Shown piece by piece: positions 29,768 to 42,086 of a stretch of DNA of 64,000 bases. The stretch spans positions 868,001-932,000 of the forward strand of contig NZ_JMJJ01000004.1 of assembly GCF_000710035.2 (NCBI RefSeq), given 5' to 3'. The position numbers and the translations under genes were made by a program. The first letter of the stretch is position 1. Each line of letters begins with the position of its first letter. Origin of the DNA: Pantoea ananatis LMG 2665 (GTDB lineage Bacteria; Pseudomonadota; Gammaproteobacteria; Enterobacterales; Enterobacteriaceae). A model generated the notes under the pieces. That model had not been told where the DNA came from, ran no database searches, and saw only the letters and a program-made list of their open reading frames with translations.

Positions 29768-30436
29768 TTACCCCAGTAAGTGGGCGGGCATCAGCTGTGT
29801 CAGATTACCGAGTTTAACATCGGCCAGTGCCCAACGAGCATCTTCCTGATGGACGGCAGCCGGCACGACGATGGCGCGCATCCGTGCCGCTTTGCTCGCC
29901 ACCATTCCGTTAACGGAGTCTTCCAGCGCGACGCAGTTTAACGGTTCGATGCCCAGCGCCTCCGCCGCATTAAGGTACACCTGAGGGTGCGGCTTGCTGT
30001 AAGGCAGGTTCTCCGCCGAAGACAGCACGTCAAACCAGGGCCGCAGGTTGAACATCTCCAGCACGGCTTCCAGCATAAACAGCGGCGAGGCCGAGACCAG
30101 GCCGGTTTTTAGCCCCTGCTGCTTACATAACCTCAGGGCCGATTCAACACCGGGCAGCAGAGGACGTTCTGTCGCAATCAGTTCCATCACGCGGGTAATA
30201 ATGCGCTGGGTAATCTCCTGCTCCGACGGACCGGTCCAGGGCAGCGTTTCATACCACATGCGCACGGTTTGATCGATGCGTAGCCCGAGCGTGTCGGGCA
30301 GCGTATGACGGCGCGTTAAATCAACGTCCAGGGTGGAAAAGATATCCATTTCGGCCCGATCCCAGAGCGGTTCCGAATCAATCAGTAATCCATCCATATC
30401 AAATAAAGCAGCGTAAACCGGGCGGTGGTAAGACAT
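29768..30436 (-). CDS. hxpB: Hexitol/sugar phosphatase of the HAD superfamily (YniC)
   Basis: A 222-residue HAD-like phosphatase with the nucleophile motif 'FDMDGLLIDSEP' (Asp13, Asp15), motif II in 'GLVSAS', the Lys region 'YSKPHPQVY' and motif III 'VALEDSVNGMVASKAA'. It is the homologue of E. coli YniC/HxpB, which dephosphorylates 2-deoxyglucose-6-phosphate and hexitol phosphates. The ATG follows GGGGAG by 6 nt. It lies between ydjM and yniB, the conserved enteric order. Confidence 0.93.
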   Translation of the reverse strand: MSYHRPVYAALFDMDGLLIDSEPLWDRAEMDIFSTLDVDLTRRHTLPDTLGLRIDQTVRMWYETLPWTGPSEQEITQRIITRVMELIATERPLLPGVESALRLCKQQGLKTGLVSASPLFMLEAVLEMFNLRPWFDVLSSAENLPYSKPHPQVYLNAAEALGIEPLNCVALEDSVNGMVASKAARMRAIVVPAAVHQEDARWALADVKLGNLTQLMPAHLLG

Positions 30437-30593
30437 AAGGCGCTCCCCTGTAAATAATCCCGCTACCTTACCACGAACGCAGGCGGGGGGTTAACGAGAG
30501 CCTTGCCGGGCGCAGCCTGCTCTTTTTTTTGGGAAAATTCCCTAAGGGCAGGTTAGACTGAAGGCTAACAGGATTTTGGGTTCAGGAGATATC

Positions 30594-31130
30594 ATGACCT
30601 ATCAACAGGCTGGCCGTATTGCCATCCTTAAACGCGTTGTCGGCTGGATAGTTTTTTTACTGGCGTTGCTCTCCACGATCATCTCACTGCTGAGTTTTCT
30701 CTTTAAACACAGTGAAAAGAAACCCGGCATTGATGCCGTGATGCTCGATTTTATTCATGTCATGGTCGATATGATTCGTTTTAACACGCCGTTTCTGAAC
30801 GTTTTCTGGCACAACTCGCCCGTGCCGGAGTTTAACGGCCAGATGAACCTGGGGTTCTGGCTAATCTATATTCTGATCTTCATCGGGCTGGCCCTGGAAG
30901 CGTCAGGTGCGCGTATGGGGAGGCAGGTTCGCCATGTCCGCGAAGGCATTGAAGACCAGATGATCCTCGAAAAGGCGAAAGGCAGCGAAGGGCGCACGCG
31001 TCAGCAGGTGGAAGAGAAGGTGCGCATTCCTCGTCACACCATTTTTCTGCAGATTTTCCCGCTCTATATTTTGCCCATCGTGATTGTTATCGCCGGATAT
31101 TTTCTGCTTTCGTTACTCGGTTTTCTCTAA
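30594..31130 (+). CDS. yniB: YniB family inner-membrane protein
   Basis: A 178-residue protein nearly collinear with E. coli YniB from 'MTYQQAGRIAILKRVVGW'. Hydrophobic segments lie near residues 17-40, 85-105 and 155-178. The middle holds 'VMLDFIHVMVDMIRFNTPFLNVFWHNSP', and the cytoplasmic charged stretch is 'QVRHVREGIEDQMILEKAKG'. No function is established for the family. The ATG at 30594 follows AGGAGATATC. Confidence 0.9.
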   Translation: MTYQQAGRIAILKRVVGWIVFLLALLSTIISLLSFLFKHSEKKPGIDAVMLDFIHVMVDMIRFNTPFLNVFWHNSPVPEFNGQMNLGFWLIYILIFIGLALEASGARMGRQVRHVREGIEDQMILEKAKGSEGRTRQQVEEKVRIPRHTIFLQIFPLYILPIVIVIAGYFLLSLLGFL

Positions 31131-31134
31131 CCGG

Positions 31135-32028
31135 TCAGGCCGGTTTAGCCTGGCCGGCCGCCAGCGCGTCGTCGTCCAGTAACTGACCTACGGCAAACTG
31201 CGCGGCCCCCAGCCAGTTGCCGCCGAACACGTTGGCCCGGTTTAGCAGATAATAAAGCTGATAAACCGGCTGGCGCTGTGAGAAGCCATCCGGCAGCGGC
31301 CAGACCTGATTATAGCCGTCGAAGATTTCTCTGGGCAGATCGTTAAACCAGCTCAGCATCGCCAGATCACATTCTCTGTCGCCCCAGTAACAGGCCGGAT
31401 CAAAAATCCATGGCCCGTTCTGGCTGGCTGCGCAGTTGGCGGGCCACAGATCGCCATGCAGCAGGGAAGGTTGCGGGTGATGGGAGGCCAGGGTGCGCTG
31501 CACACAGTCGACAATCAGCTCGGCATTGCCGTATAGAATGCCTTTCTCGGCGGCAATTTGCAGCTGCCAGCCGATACGCTGCTCTGCAAAAAAGACTGAC
31601 CAGCGCCGTAGCCAACTGTTTGGCTGAGGTGTGGTGGTCAGGTTGTTATCGAAATCAAGACCAAACTGCGGTTGTTCGCTCCACTGATGCAGATGTGCCA
31701 GCTGCTGGCCCAGCTGCAGTGCGCTGTGCGCATCGAGAGGCTGAGGCTTGATGTATTCCAGCAGCAGAAAGCTGTAGTCGCGATCGCTGCCCACCCCGTA
31801 AACCTCAGGGACGCGGACGGTCTGCGTTCGGCGCAGCAGGGCGAGTTGATCGGCTTCCCAACTGAACAGCGAAACCTTATCGCGGCTGTTGCATTTGACA
31901 AAGACATCCTGCTCACCATAGCGAATCAGCCAGGCGGGATGCACATCGCCACCGGGGAGCTCGTGGCGTTGGGTAATATCGGCGTCACCAAATTGCTCGC
32001 TTAACAGACGACTAATGGCTGACCACAT
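31135..32028 (-). CDS. yniA: Fructosamine-kinase-family protein YniA
   Basis: A 297-residue protein kinase-like-fold enzyme of the fructosamine/ketosamine-3-kinase family. Conserved blocks are 'LPGGDVHPAW', 'DVFVKC', the catalytic 'LLHGDLWPANCA' and the metal-binding 'FDPACYWGDRECDLAM'. YniA is thought to phosphorylate sugar adducts as part of protein deglycation or repair. The ATG at 32028 matches the E. coli start and has GAGG upstream. In E. coli pfkB separates this gene from ydiZ; here it is missing. Confidence 0.92.
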   Translation of the reverse strand: MWSAISRLLSEQFGDADITQRHELPGGDVHPAWLIRYGEQDVFVKCNSRDKVSLFSWEADQLALLRRTQTVRVPEVYGVGSDRDYSFLLLEYIKPQPLDAHSALQLGQQLAHLHQWSEQPQFGLDFDNNLTTTPQPNSWLRRWSVFFAEQRIGWQLQIAAEKGILYGNAELIVDCVQRTLASHHPQPSLLHGDLWPANCAASQNGPWIFDPACYWGDRECDLAMLSWFNDLPREIFDGYNQVWPLPDGFSQRQPVYQLYYLLNRANVFGGNWLGAAQFAVGQLLDDDALAAGQAKPA

Positions 32029-32106
32029 CGGGTTATCCTCTTTATTCGCTGCCTGAATTCGATTGTAACGCGTTAGCACTGCGCAAAGTCTGCGCCTGCG
32101 CACAGA

Positions 32107-32409
32107 CTACTCTGTTGAACGTGCTGCGTCGCGCAGAAAATCGTCAAGCGTGGTGAGCGTCACGTCGGGCGTTTGTCCCAGCGCGCTTTCGCCCGCGGCA
32201 ATGACCTGCTGTTTCAAATCCTCCTGCGTAAGCGTAGTCACAATGCCGAAACTGTTGGTGCCAAGCTCATGCGGGTTTCCCTTGTCATCCATCAGCGTGG
32301 TAGAAAAGCCGCCGGAGGTCATCGCCCCGGTTAACGTCAGCACGTCACTGAGACCGGTTTCCCGGTAATGAAACGTGACGACATAGCGGTGTAAATCCCC
32401 GTTGCTCAT
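32107..32409 (-). CDS. ydiZ: YdiZ-like small protein, GhoS (DUF2622) family
   Basis: A 100-residue protein with 'RYVVTFHYRETGLSDVLTLTGAMTSGGFSTTLMDDKGNPHELGTNSFGIVTTLTQEDL' and a C-terminal 'DVTLTTLDDFLRD'. This pattern recalls GhoS, the endoribonuclease antitoxin of type V toxin-antitoxin systems, and its paralogue YdiZ. No GhoT-like small hydrophobic toxin gene is next to it, and position between yniA and ydiY favours YdiZ. RNase activity is not established. The ATG at 32409 has GAGG six bases upstream. Confidence 0.7.
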   Translation of the reverse strand: MSNGDLHRYVVTFHYRETGLSDVLTLTGAMTSGGFSTTLMDDKGNPHELGTNSFGIVTTLTQEDLKQQVIAAGESALGQTPDVTLTTLDDFLRDAARSTE

Positions 32410-32587
32410 TCTGCACCTCGGTATGCTCAAATAATACACAGCGTAGTACAGGGTGAAAAAACAGGCGAATAATGAAGGAGATGAGGCGTAAAATCAGATC
32501 AATCTGTGTGCAAATTTCGCTGATATTCCAGGCAAAATCCTGTGTAAATCTTGTAAATGAAAAGATGCCATTTGCCAAAAATGGCTC

Positions 32588-32636
32588 TATAATGCGCGCC
32601 GAAATCAGGTTAACGCCTAGTGAATACGCGGCGTTA
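32588..32636 (+). promoter_or_regulatory. Candidate ydiY promoter and leader hairpin
   Basis: The 350-bp gap between ydiZ and ydiY holds a perfect -10 TATAAT (32588-32593) followed by a GC-rich stretch GCGCGCC. A leader hairpin TAACGCC/GGCGTTA (32611-32636) follows, leaving an untranslated leader of about 160 nt before ydiY. The -35 element is unclear. Nothing gene-like was seen in the rest of the gap. Confidence 0.5.
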
Positions 32637-32760
32637 CGCTAAAGTATGCCATTCTGAGCGAATTCATGTTTTTTTACAAAAGTTACCGTAAATTGCATTG
32701 ATCGCATTGGGAAACCCTTCAGAATCTTCGTTTTTAAAACTGCTGCACGGATCACATTTA

Positions 32761-33522
32761 ATGAAAGCCTTTAACAAGCTGTCTGCTGTTCTTTTGCTCT
32801 CTGCCGGAGCGTTTTGTCACCAGGCGCTGGCCGATAATGCTGTCTTTACCGCAATGGATGACCCTTCAACGGCGAAAAAGCCTTTTGAAGGTTCTGCTTC
32901 TGCGGGTTACCTGGCACAAACCGGTAACACCACCAGTTCATCATTGACCGCGCAAACCAATATGACCTGGTACACAGAATCAATGGCCTACAGCTTGTGG
33001 GGTAACGCCGCAAACACCTCTGCCAACGATGAGCGTTCTTCGGAAACCTACAACCTGGGTGCCCGTTCGCGTTACAACATGAGCGCCTACGACTACCTGT
33101 TTGGTCAGGCAAGTTGGTTGAGCGATCGTTATAACGGCTATGATTCTCGTGATGTGCTGACCGCCGGTTATGGTCGCCAGATTCTGAACGGCCCGGTGCA
33201 TTCACTGCGTGCTGAATTCGGTCCGGGTGTGCGTTACGACGATTACCGCGACGGCGATCATAAAACGCAGGGACTGGCTTACGGCGCTGTGAGCTATCAG
33301 TGGCAACTTACCGACACCACTAAGTTCATTCAGGGTGTTTCCGTGCTGAGCTCGCTGGGAGAAGACACCACGGTGAACTCAGAAACGGGTTTACAGGTTG
33401 CTATTAACGATCACTTTGCCCTCAAGCTGGCCTACAACGTGACCTGGAACAACAACCCACCGGCTTCTGCACCAGACCGTACCGATACCCGAACTTCCGT
33501 CATGCTGACCTACGCGATGTAA
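32761..33522 (+). CDS. ydiY: Outer-membrane DUF481 family protein YdiY
   Basis: A 253-residue protein with a signal peptide (about 1-24, ending QALA) and a C-terminal DUF481 beta-barrel, rich in alternating aromatic strands and ending 'SVMLTYAM'. Residues around 'FEGSASAGYLAQTGNTTSSSL' are typical. E. coli YdiY is recorded as a salt- or acid-inducible outer-membrane protein of unknown function. The ATG at 32761 starts the signal peptide; an in-frame codon upstream lacks one. It is followed by a strong terminator. Confidence 0.88.
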   Translation: MKAFNKLSAVLLLSAGAFCHQALADNAVFTAMDDPSTAKKPFEGSASAGYLAQTGNTTSSSLTAQTNMTWYTESMAYSLWGNAANTSANDERSSETYNLGARSRYNMSAYDYLFGQASWLSDRYNGYDSRDVLTAGYGRQILNGPVHSLRAEFGPGVRYDDYRDGDHKTQGLAYGAVSYQWQLTDTTKFIQGVSVLSSLGEDTTVNSETGLQVAINDHFALKLAYNVTWNNNPPASAPDRTDTRTSVMLTYAM

Positions 33523-33540
33523 CAGGCGTCAGGATGTCTG

Positions 33541-33580
33541 AAAAAGCGCGGTCTGGCACAGTGCCTGGCCGCTTTTTTTT
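33541..33580 (+). terminator. Terminator after ydiY
   Basis: The arms CGGTCTGGCA and TGCCTGGCCG form a stem with a 3-nt loop and eight T. It insulates ydiY from the thrS leader. Confidence 0.88.
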
Positions 33581-33660
33581 GATCTCTCTGAGGCTTAGCG
33601 AGAAATACATGGGTTTTGCTCGCGCCTGAAAACTGCTATTATCCGTCCCGCATTACACTC

Positions 33661-33768
33661 CTGGCGACATTCCGACAATGTGGGTCTGACATAACGCCAG
33701 GTCAATAAAACTACTCAATTTTGTATGTAAGCTTTCGTGTGGCTTACCACTGCAACTAAGGACATTCT
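33661..33768 (+). promoter_or_regulatory. thrS translational operator (ThrRS autoregulation)
   Basis: Two leader elements mimic tRNA-Thr. The distal hairpin pairs CTGGCG (33661-33666) with CGCCAG (33695-33700). The proximal hairpin pairs GTAAGC (33727-33732) with GCTTAC (33742-33747), and its loop holds CGT at 33736-33738, the Thr anticodon, at -33 to -31 from the start. In E. coli, ThrRS binds this operator and blocks translation. AAGGA lies just before the ATG. Confidence 0.88.
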
Positions 33769-35697
33769 ATGCCTGTAATTACGCTTCCTGATGGCAGTCA
33801 GCGCTCATACGACCACCCTGTCAGCGTCATGGATATCGCGCTTGATATTGGTCCCGGTCTGGCAAAAGCCTGCATCGCCGGACGAGTTAACGGTGAACTG
33901 GTTGATGCGGTCGATCCCATCACCGACGACGCGTCTGTTGCCATTATCACTGCCAAAGACGAAGCGGGTCTGGAGATCATCCGCCACTCCTGCGCGCATC
34001 TGTTAGGCCATGCGATTAAGCAGCTGTGGCCAGATACCAAAATGGCGATCGGTCCGGTGATCGACAACGGCTTCTATTATGATGTCGATATCGATCGTAC
34101 CCTGACCCAGGAAGACATTGAGCTGCTGGAAAAACGCATGCATCAGTTGGCCGAGACCAACTACGATGTTGTGAAGAAAAAAGTCAGCTGGCAGGAAGCG
34201 CGCGATGTCTTCGCGGCGCGAGGTGAAGTCTACAAGACCACCATCCTGGATGAGAACATCAGTCATGACGATCGCCCCGGGCTGTATCATCATGAAGAAT
34301 ATGTCGATATGTGCCGCGGTCCGCACGTACCGAACATGCGTTTCTGTCACCATTTTAAACTGCAGAAAATCTCCGGCGCATACTGGCGCGGCGACAGCGA
34401 CAACAAAATGCTGCAGCGCATCTACGGTACAGCATGGGCAGATAAGAAACAGCTGGCGGCTTATTTACAGCGTCTGGAAGAGGCGGCGAAGCGCGACCAC
34501 CGTAAAATTGGTAAGCAACTCGACCTCTATCATATGCAGGAAGAAGCGCCGGGCATGGTTTTCTGGCATAATGACGGCTGGACAATTTTCCGTGAGCTGG
34601 AAGTGTTCGTCCGCAGTAAGCTAAAAGAGTACCAGTATCAGGAAGTTAAAGGCCCGTTCATGATGGATCGGGTGCTGTGGGAAAAGACCGGCCACTGGGA
34701 AAACTATAAGGATGCGATGTTCACGACCTCTTCTGAGAACCGTGAGTACTGCATCAAACCGATGAACTGCCCAGGGCACGTCCAAATTTTTAACCAGGGG
34801 CTGAAATCGTATCGCGATTTGCCGCTGCGTATGGCTGAGTTCGGTAGCTGCCACCGTAATGAACCTTCAGGTGCTTTGCATGGCCTGATGCGTGTGCGGG
34901 GCTTTACCCAGGATGATGCGCATATTTTCTGTACGGAAGATCAGCTGCGTACCGAAGTGAACAGCTGTATCCGCATGGTTTATGACATGTACAGCACCTT
35001 TGGCTTTGAAAAGATTGTGGTGAAACTGTCCACCCGTCCTGAAAAGCGTATTGGTTCTGACGAAACCTGGGATCGTGCAGAAGAAGATCTGGCTGCGGCG
35101 CTCAATGAAAACAACATTGAGTTTGAGTACCAGCCGGGTGAGGGCGCGTTCTACGGCCCTAAAATTGAATTTACACTATACGATTGCCTTGACCGCGCCT
35201 GGCAGTGTGGAACGGTTCAGCTAGACTTTTCCCTGCCTAAGCGTCTGGATGCCACCTACGTGGGTGAAAACAACGATCGTCAGACGCCGGTAATGATTCA
35301 CCGTGCGATTCTGGGTTCGATGGAGCGCTTCATCGGTATTTTGACCGAGGAGTTCGCCGGTTTCTTCCCAAGCTGGCTGGCGCCGATGCAGGCTGTGGTA
35401 ATGAATATTACCGACGGTCAGGCAGAATATGTTGAGACTTTGACACGTAAATTGCAGAATGCTGGCATTCGTGTGAAAGCGGACTTGAGAAACGAGAAGA
35501 TAGGCTTTAAAATCCGCGAGCACACATTACGTCGCGTCCCTTATATGTTGGTCTGTGGTGATAAAGAGGTGGAAGCTGGCAAAGTGGCCGTTCGCACCCG
35601 CCGTGGTAAAGACCTTGGGTCGATGGACGTCGATGTGTTTGTTGAGAAGCTGCAGCAAGAGATTCGCAGCCGCAATCTTCACCAATTGGAGGAATAA
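33769..35697 (+). CDS. thrS: Threonine--tRNA ligase
   Basis: A 642-residue class II synthetase, the same length as E. coli ThrRS. The N-terminal TGS domain ('[20 protein letters not shown]') is followed by the editing domain with '[11 protein letters not shown]'. The catalytic core holds the zinc and active-site motifs '[28 protein letters not shown]' and '[20 protein letters not shown]', then the anticodon-binding domain. It charges tRNA-Thr and removes mischarged serine. The stop lies 3 bp before the AUU start of infC, and GGAGGAATAA at its end is the infC ribosome site. Confidence 0.99.
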   Translation: MPVITLPDGSQRSYDHPVSVMDIALDIGPGLAKACIAGRVNGELVDAVDPITDDASVAIITAKDEAGLEIIRHSCAHLLGHAIKQLWPDTKMAIGPVIDNGFYYDVDIDRTLTQEDIELLEKRMHQLAETNYDVVKKKVSWQEARDVFAARGEVYKTTILDENISHDDRPGLYHHEEYVDMCRGPHVPNMRFCHHFKLQKISGAYWRGDSDNKMLQRIYGTAWADKKQLAAYLQRLEEAAKRDHRKIGKQLDLYHMQEEAPGMVFWHNDGWTIFRELEVFVRSKLKEYQYQEVKGPFMMDRVLWEKTGHWENYKDAMFTTSSENREYCIKPMNCPGHVQIFNQGLKSYRDLPLRMAEFGSCHRNEPSGALHGLMRVRGFTQDDAHIFCTEDQLRTEVNSCIRMVYDMYSTFGFEKIVVKLSTRPEKRIGSDETWDRAEEDLAAALNENNIEFEYQPGEGAFYGPKIEFTLYDCLDRAWQCGTVQLDFSLPKRLDATYVGENNDRQTPVMIHRAILGSMERFIGILTEEFAGFFPSWLAPMQAVVMNITDGQAEYVETLTRKLQNAGIRVKADLRNEKIGFKIREHTLRRVPYMLVCGDKEVEAGKVAVRTRRGKDLGSMDVDVFVEKLQQEIRSRNLHQLEE

Positions 35698-36550
<853 letters not shown>

Positions 36551-36594
36551 GTAAATTTTTTTAATTAATTCAGAATATTAAACAGGAGAGCTAA

Positions 36595-36951
<357 letters not shown>

Positions 36952-36959
36952 GTCAGTTG

Positions 36960-36985
36960 AAAAAGGGAGCTTGCTCCCTTTTTTA
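36960..36985 (+). terminator. Terminator after rplT
   Basis: AAAAAGGGAGC and GCTCCCTTTTTT form a tight stem with a 2-nt loop and a T-run. It separates the ribosomal-protein genes from the pheMST unit, probably with partial read-through as in E. coli. Confidence 0.9.
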
Positions 36986-37072
36986 TTACCTGTAACCTGA
37001 GCAAAAGATTGACTTTTTCGCCGCTGCGCATTTCAATAGTGCCGTTGGAAATCATGACAAGGTAACGCAAGC

Positions 37073-37117
37073 ATGAATGCTGCTATTTTCCGTTTCTTTT
37101 TTTACTTTAGCGCCTGA
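37073..37117 (+). CDS. pheM: pheST operon leader peptide
   Basis: A 14-residue peptide, MNAAIFRFFFYFSA, with five phenylalanines, four of them in FRFFFYF. It is nearly identical to the E. coli PheM leader. Ribosome stalling at these codons when Phe-tRNA is scarce prevents formation of the downstream terminator. It is too short for routine ORF calling. AAGGT lies upstream of the ATG. Confidence 0.95.
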   Translation: MNAAIFRFFFYFSA

Positions 37118-37164
37118 CAATCAGGGGCTTTTGCGCATAAGAAAAGAAACGAAAAATCGCGCTG

Positions 37165-37191
37165 AAAGCCTCCCACGTGGAGGCTTTTTTT
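37165..37191 (+). terminator. Attenuator of the pheST operon
   Basis: AAGCCTCC and GGAGGCTT pair around a short loop, followed by seven T. It lies between pheM and pheS, the classical position of the transcription attenuator. Confidence 0.92.
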
Positions 37192-37247
37192 GTTTTTGGC
37201 GCTGGCATATTGGACCGGCAGGTCCCAACAAGTACTAACCAGCCTGA

Positions 37248-38249
<1,002 letters not shown>

Positions 38250-38263
38250 GGGCAGGTTATCCA

Positions 38264-40651
38264 ATGAAATTCAGTGAACTCTGGTTACGCGAATGGGTAA
38301 ATCCAGCCCTTGACAGTGCGGCCTTATCTGAGCAAATCACCATGGCCGGCCTGGAAGTGGACGGCGTTGAGCCCGTTGCGGGCGCGTTTCACGGCGTCGT
38401 GGTCGGTGAGGTAGTGGAATGCGGTCAGCACCCTAATGCCGACAAACTGCGTGTGACCAAAATCAATACCGGCGGCGATCGGCTGCTGGACATCGTCTGC
38501 GGCGCACCAAACTGCCGTCAGGGCCTGAAAGTCGCAGTCGCCACCGTGGGTGCCGTGCTGCCGGGCGATTTTAAAATTAAAGCGGCTAAGCTGCGCGGCG
38601 AACCGTCCGAAGGCATGCTGTGCTCGTTCTCTGAGCTGGGGATTTCCGACGACCACAGCGGCATTATCGAACTGCCCGCCGATGCGCCGATTGGCACGGA
38701 TATCCGTGACTACCTGCAGCTGGACGACAACACCATTGAAATCAGCGTCACGCCTAACCGCGCAGACTGCCTGGGCATTATCGGGATTGCCCGCGATGTG
38801 GCGGTGCTGAACAGCCTGCCGCTTAACGCGCCGGTCATTGAGCCGGTTGCGGCGACGATTGCTGATACGTTACCGATTAATGTCGAAGCCACCGCTGCCT
38901 GCCCACGCTATCTGGGCCGTGTCGTGAAAGGCATCAACGTCAGCGCAGCAACGCCGCTGTGGATGAAAGAGAAGCTGCGTCGCTGTGGTATTCGCTCTAT
39001 CGATCCGGTCGTTGATATCACCAACTACGTGTTGCTCGAACTGGGCCAGCCAATGCACGCGTTCGATCTGGACCGCATTGACGGCGGTATCGTCGTGCGG
39101 ATGGCGAAAGATGGTGAGGCGCTCACGCTACTGGATGGCACAGAGGTGAAGCTCAGCAGCGATACGCTGGTGATTGCCGATCATCAGAAAGCCCTGGCGA
39201 TGGGCGGCATTTTTGGTGGTGAACATTCCGGTGTAAACGGCGAAACGCAAAATATTTTGCTGGAGTGTGCCTGGTTCGAACCGCTGGCGATTGCGGGCCG
39301 CGCACGCCGTCATGGTTTGCACACCGATGCATCACATCGCTACGAGCGCGGTGTGGATTCTGCACTGCAACACAAGGCGATGGAACGCGCGACTCAGCTG
39401 CTGCTGAGCATCTGCGGCGGTGAAGCGGGCCCGGTTATCGATCAGACGTCGGCGGACGCCTTGCCGCAACCGGCCACGATCACACTGCGTCGTGAAAAGC
39501 TGGATCGGCTGATTGGTCATGTTGTCAGCGATGAGCAGGTCACGGATATTCTGACGCGCCTGGGTTGTCAGGTCAGCGTAACCCCTGGGGAATGGCAGGC
39601 GGTCGCCCCCGCGTGGCGCTTCGATATGGCTATCGAAGAGGATCTGGTAGAAGAGATCGCCCGCATTTATGGTTACAACAACATCCCGGACGTGCCGGTT
39701 CAGGCCGGTCTGGTCATGACAAAGCACCGTGAAGCTAACCTGTCGCTGAAGCGTGCAAAAATGCTGTTAGTGGATAAAGGCTACCAGGAAGCCATCACCT
39801 ACAGCTTCGTGGACCCGAAAGTACAGCAGTTGCTGCATCCGGGTGAAGAGGCGCTGCTGCTGCCCAGCCCGATCTCCAGCGACATGTCCACCATGCGTTT
39901 GTCACTGTGGACTGGCTTACTCAGCGCGGTGGTCTATAACCAGAACCGTCAGCAGAGCCGCGTGCGTCTGTTTGAGAGCGGTCTGCGATTTGTTCCTGAT
40001 ACTCAGGCGGATCTCGGTATTCGTCAGGATCTGATGCTGGCAGGCGTGCTGAGTGGCAACCGCTATGAAGAACACTGGGATCTGGCGCGTCAGACCGTTG
40101 ACTTCTATGATTTGAAAGGTGATTTAGAGTCGTTGCTGGATTTAACCGGCAAGTTGAATGCGATTAGCTTTCGTGCAGAGGCGAATCCAGCGCTCCATCC
40201 TGGACAAAGTGCGGCAATTTATTTACAGGATGAGCGAATCGGATTTATCGGAGTGGTTCATCCCGAGCTTGAACGTAAGCTGGATCTCAACGGTCGTACC
40301 TTAGTCTTTGAACTGCTTTGGAATAAGGTCGCAGACCGCGTCCTGCCTGATGCGCAAGAGGTTTCACGCTTCCCGGCAAACCGCCGTGATATCGCCGTTG
40401 TTGTGGCCGAAAATGTGCCGGCAGCAGATATCATCGCAGAGTGTAAGAAAGTTGGCGTAAATCAGGTAGTTGGCGTAAACTTGTTTGACGTGTACCGAGG
40501 TAAGGGTGTTTCCGAGGGCTATAAGAGCCTCGCAATCAGCCTGATTTTGCAGGATACCAGCCGGACACTCGAAGAAGAGGAGATTGCCGCGACGGTTGCC
40601 AAATGCGTTGCGGCATTAAAAGAGCGATTCCAGGCAACCTTGAGGGATTGA
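38264..40651 (+). CDS. pheT: Phenylalanine--tRNA ligase beta subunit
   Basis: A 795-residue subunit with an N-terminal EMAP-like tRNA-binding domain ('[23 protein letters not shown]'), the B3/B4 editing domain, the B5 DNA-binding-like domain and a C-terminal ferredoxin-fold anticodon-binding domain ('[20 protein letters not shown]'). The length matches E. coli PheT. It clears Tyr-tRNA-Phe and binds the tRNA. Its stop is 4 bp before ihfA, so the two are co-transcribed. Confidence 0.99.
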   Translation: MKFSELWLREWVNPALDSAALSEQITMAGLEVDGVEPVAGAFHGVVVGEVVECGQHPNADKLRVTKINTGGDRLLDIVCGAPNCRQGLKVAVATVGAVLPGDFKIKAAKLRGEPSEGMLCSFSELGISDDHSGIIELPADAPIGTDIRDYLQLDDNTIEISVTPNRADCLGIIGIARDVAVLNSLPLNAPVIEPVAATIADTLPINVEATAACPRYLGRVVKGINVSAATPLWMKEKLRRCGIRSIDPVVDITNYVLLELGQPMHAFDLDRIDGGIVVRMAKDGEALTLLDGTEVKLSSDTLVIADHQKALAMGGIFGGEHSGVNGETQNILLECAWFEPLAIAGRARRHGLHTDASHRYERGVDSALQHKAMERATQLLLSICGGEAGPVIDQTSADALPQPATITLRREKLDRLIGHVVSDEQVTDILTRLGCQVSVTPGEWQAVAPAWRFDMAIEEDLVEEIARIYGYNNIPDVPVQAGLVMTKHREANLSLKRAKMLLVDKGYQEAITYSFVDPKVQQLLHPGEEALLLPSPISSDMSTMRLSLWTGLLSAVVYNQNRQQSRVRLFESGLRFVPDTQADLGIRQDLMLAGVLSGNRYEEHWDLARQTVDFYDLKGDLESLLDLTGKLNAISFRAEANPALHPGQSAAIYLQDERIGFIGVVHPELERKLDLNGRTLVFELLWNKVADRVLPDAQEVSRFPANRRDIAVVVAENVPAADIIAECKKVGVNQVVGVNLFDVYRGKGVSEGYKSLAISLILQDTSRTLEEEEIAATVAKCVAALKERFQATLRD

Positions 40652-40655
40652 ACCT

Positions 40656-40958
40656 ATGGCGCTTACAAAAGCTGAGATGTCAGAATACCTGTTTGAGAAA
40701 CTCGGGCTGAGCAAACGTGACGCAAAAGAGTTGGTGGAGTTGTTTTTCGAAGAGGTTCGCCGCGCGTTGGAAAATGGAGAACAGGTTAAACTGTCGGGGT
40801 TTGGTAATTTTGACCTGCGTGACAAAAACCAACGTCCGGGCAGAAACCCAAAAACGGGAGAAGATATTCCCATTACTGCGCGTCGCGTAGTGACCTTCCG
40901 TCCAGGGCAGAAGCTTAAAAGTCGCGTTGAAAACGCCACACCAAAAGACAGTGACTGA
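40656..40958 (+). CDS. ihfA: Integration host factor alpha subunit
   Basis: A 100-residue DNA-bending protein, '[34 protein letters not shown]' with the arm motif '[14 protein letters not shown]'. It differs from E. coli IHF-alpha at only a few positions and is one residue longer at the C terminus. It forms the IHF heterodimer, needed for many sigma-54 promoters, probably including astC here. A terminator follows. Confidence 0.99.
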   Translation: MALTKAEMSEYLFEKLGLSKRDAKELVELFFEEVRRALENGEQVKLSGFGNFDLRDKNQRPGRNPKTGEDIPITARRVVTFRPGQKLKSRVENATPKDSD

Positions 40959-40970
40959 TCCCAGTGTTTC

Positions 40971-40997
40971 AAAAAGGCCGCGCAAGCGGCCTTTTTC
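40971..40997 (+). terminator. Terminator after ihfA
   Basis: AAAAAGGCCGC and GCGGCCTTTTT form an 11-bp stem with a 4-nt loop and a T-run. It ends the thrS-ihfA cluster. Confidence 0.92.
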
Positions 40998-41057
40998 ATT
41001 TCTTTTTTTCGCAATCCTTTTACAATCAATCCTCTGTCATTCTGGCTAATTCTGCTT

Positions 41058-42053
41058 ATGTCCCAGCTTGAACAACTTGCTCTGCACAGCGATCGCCGCA
41101 GTAAAGCCTGGCTTTTGGGTCTCGGCAGCCTGCTGCTGGTGTTATTTATCCTCAGCCTGTGCGCGGGTGAGCGCTGGATAAGCCCCACACAATGGTTCAG
41201 CGACAGCGACAGCGGCAGGCTTTTTGTCGGCCAGCTTCGCCTGCCGCGCAGCCTTGCGGTTATCCTGGTGGGGAGCGCGCTGGCTCTGAGCGGCGTTGTC
41301 ATGCAGGCGTTGTTTACCAACCCACTGGCCGAACCCGGGCTGCTTGGCGTTTCCAACGGGGCCGGCATTGGCCTGGTCGCGGGCGTTCTGTTGAGCAGCG
41401 GTTCGCTATGGAGCCTCAGCTTTTCGGCAATGGCCGGTGCGCTGGTCGTTACCCTGATTCTGTTGCATTTTGCCCGGCGTCATTTATCCGTCACGCGTTT
41501 GCTGCTCACTGGCGTTGCGCTGGGGATTATTTGCAGCGCGATCATGACGTGGGCCGTCTATTTCAGCAGCAGCCTCGATCTGCGCCAACTCATGTACTGG
41601 ATGATGGGCGGCTTCAGCGGTATCGACTGGCGCTATGGCTGGATGATGCTGGCGCTGCTGCCGGTTATCCTGGCGCTCACCACAGCGAGCAGGGTGCTTA
41701 ACTTACTGGCGCTGGGAGAAACGTCAGCCCGCCAGCTTGGGTTGTCACTGTTTTACTGGCGTAATCTGCTGGTGTTGGCCACGGGATGGCTGGTTGGCGT
41801 CAGCGTGGCGCTTGCTGGCGCAATTGGCTTTGTGGGCCTGGTGATTCCGCACCTGCTGCGGCTGGTGGGGCTGAACGACCACCGTGCGCTGCTGCCGGCT
41901 TCGGCGCTGGCGGGAGCCAGCGTATTGCTTGGCGCGGATATTATTGCCCGCCTGGCGCTGGCCTCCGCTGAGTTACCCATCGGCGTGGTCACGGCAACGC
42001 TCGGCGCACCGCTGTTTATCATCTTGTTAGTCAAATCGTCACGTCAGCTTTAG
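41058..42053 (+). CDS. btuC: Vitamin B12 ABC transporter permease
   Basis: A 331-residue inner-membrane permease of the BtuC/FecCD family with about ten helices. Diagnostic blocks are '[44 protein letters not shown]', '[13 protein letters not shown]' and '[11 protein letters not shown]', and the cytoplasmic coupling loop is '[14 protein letters not shown]'. With BtuD and periplasmic BtuF it imports cobalamin. No Shine-Dalgarno is evident before the ATG at 41058, so the start is less certain than the gene. Confidence 0.96.
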   Translation: MSQLEQLALHSDRRSKAWLLGLGSLLLVLFILSLCAGERWISPTQWFSDSDSGRLFVGQLRLPRSLAVILVGSALALSGVVMQALFTNPLAEPGLLGVSNGAGIGLVAGVLLSSGSLWSLSFSAMAGALVVTLILLHFARRHLSVTRLLLTGVALGIICSAIMTWAVYFSSSLDLRQLMYWMMGGFSGIDWRYGWMMLALLPVILALTTASRVLNLLALGETSARQLGLSLFYWRNLLVLATGWLVGVSVALAGAIGFVGLVIPHLLRLVGLNDHRALLPASALAGASVLLGADIIARLALASAELPIGVVTATLGAPLFIILLVKSSRQL

Positions 42054-42086
42054 CTGACATACATGCATTAACCACAGGAACTCCGT

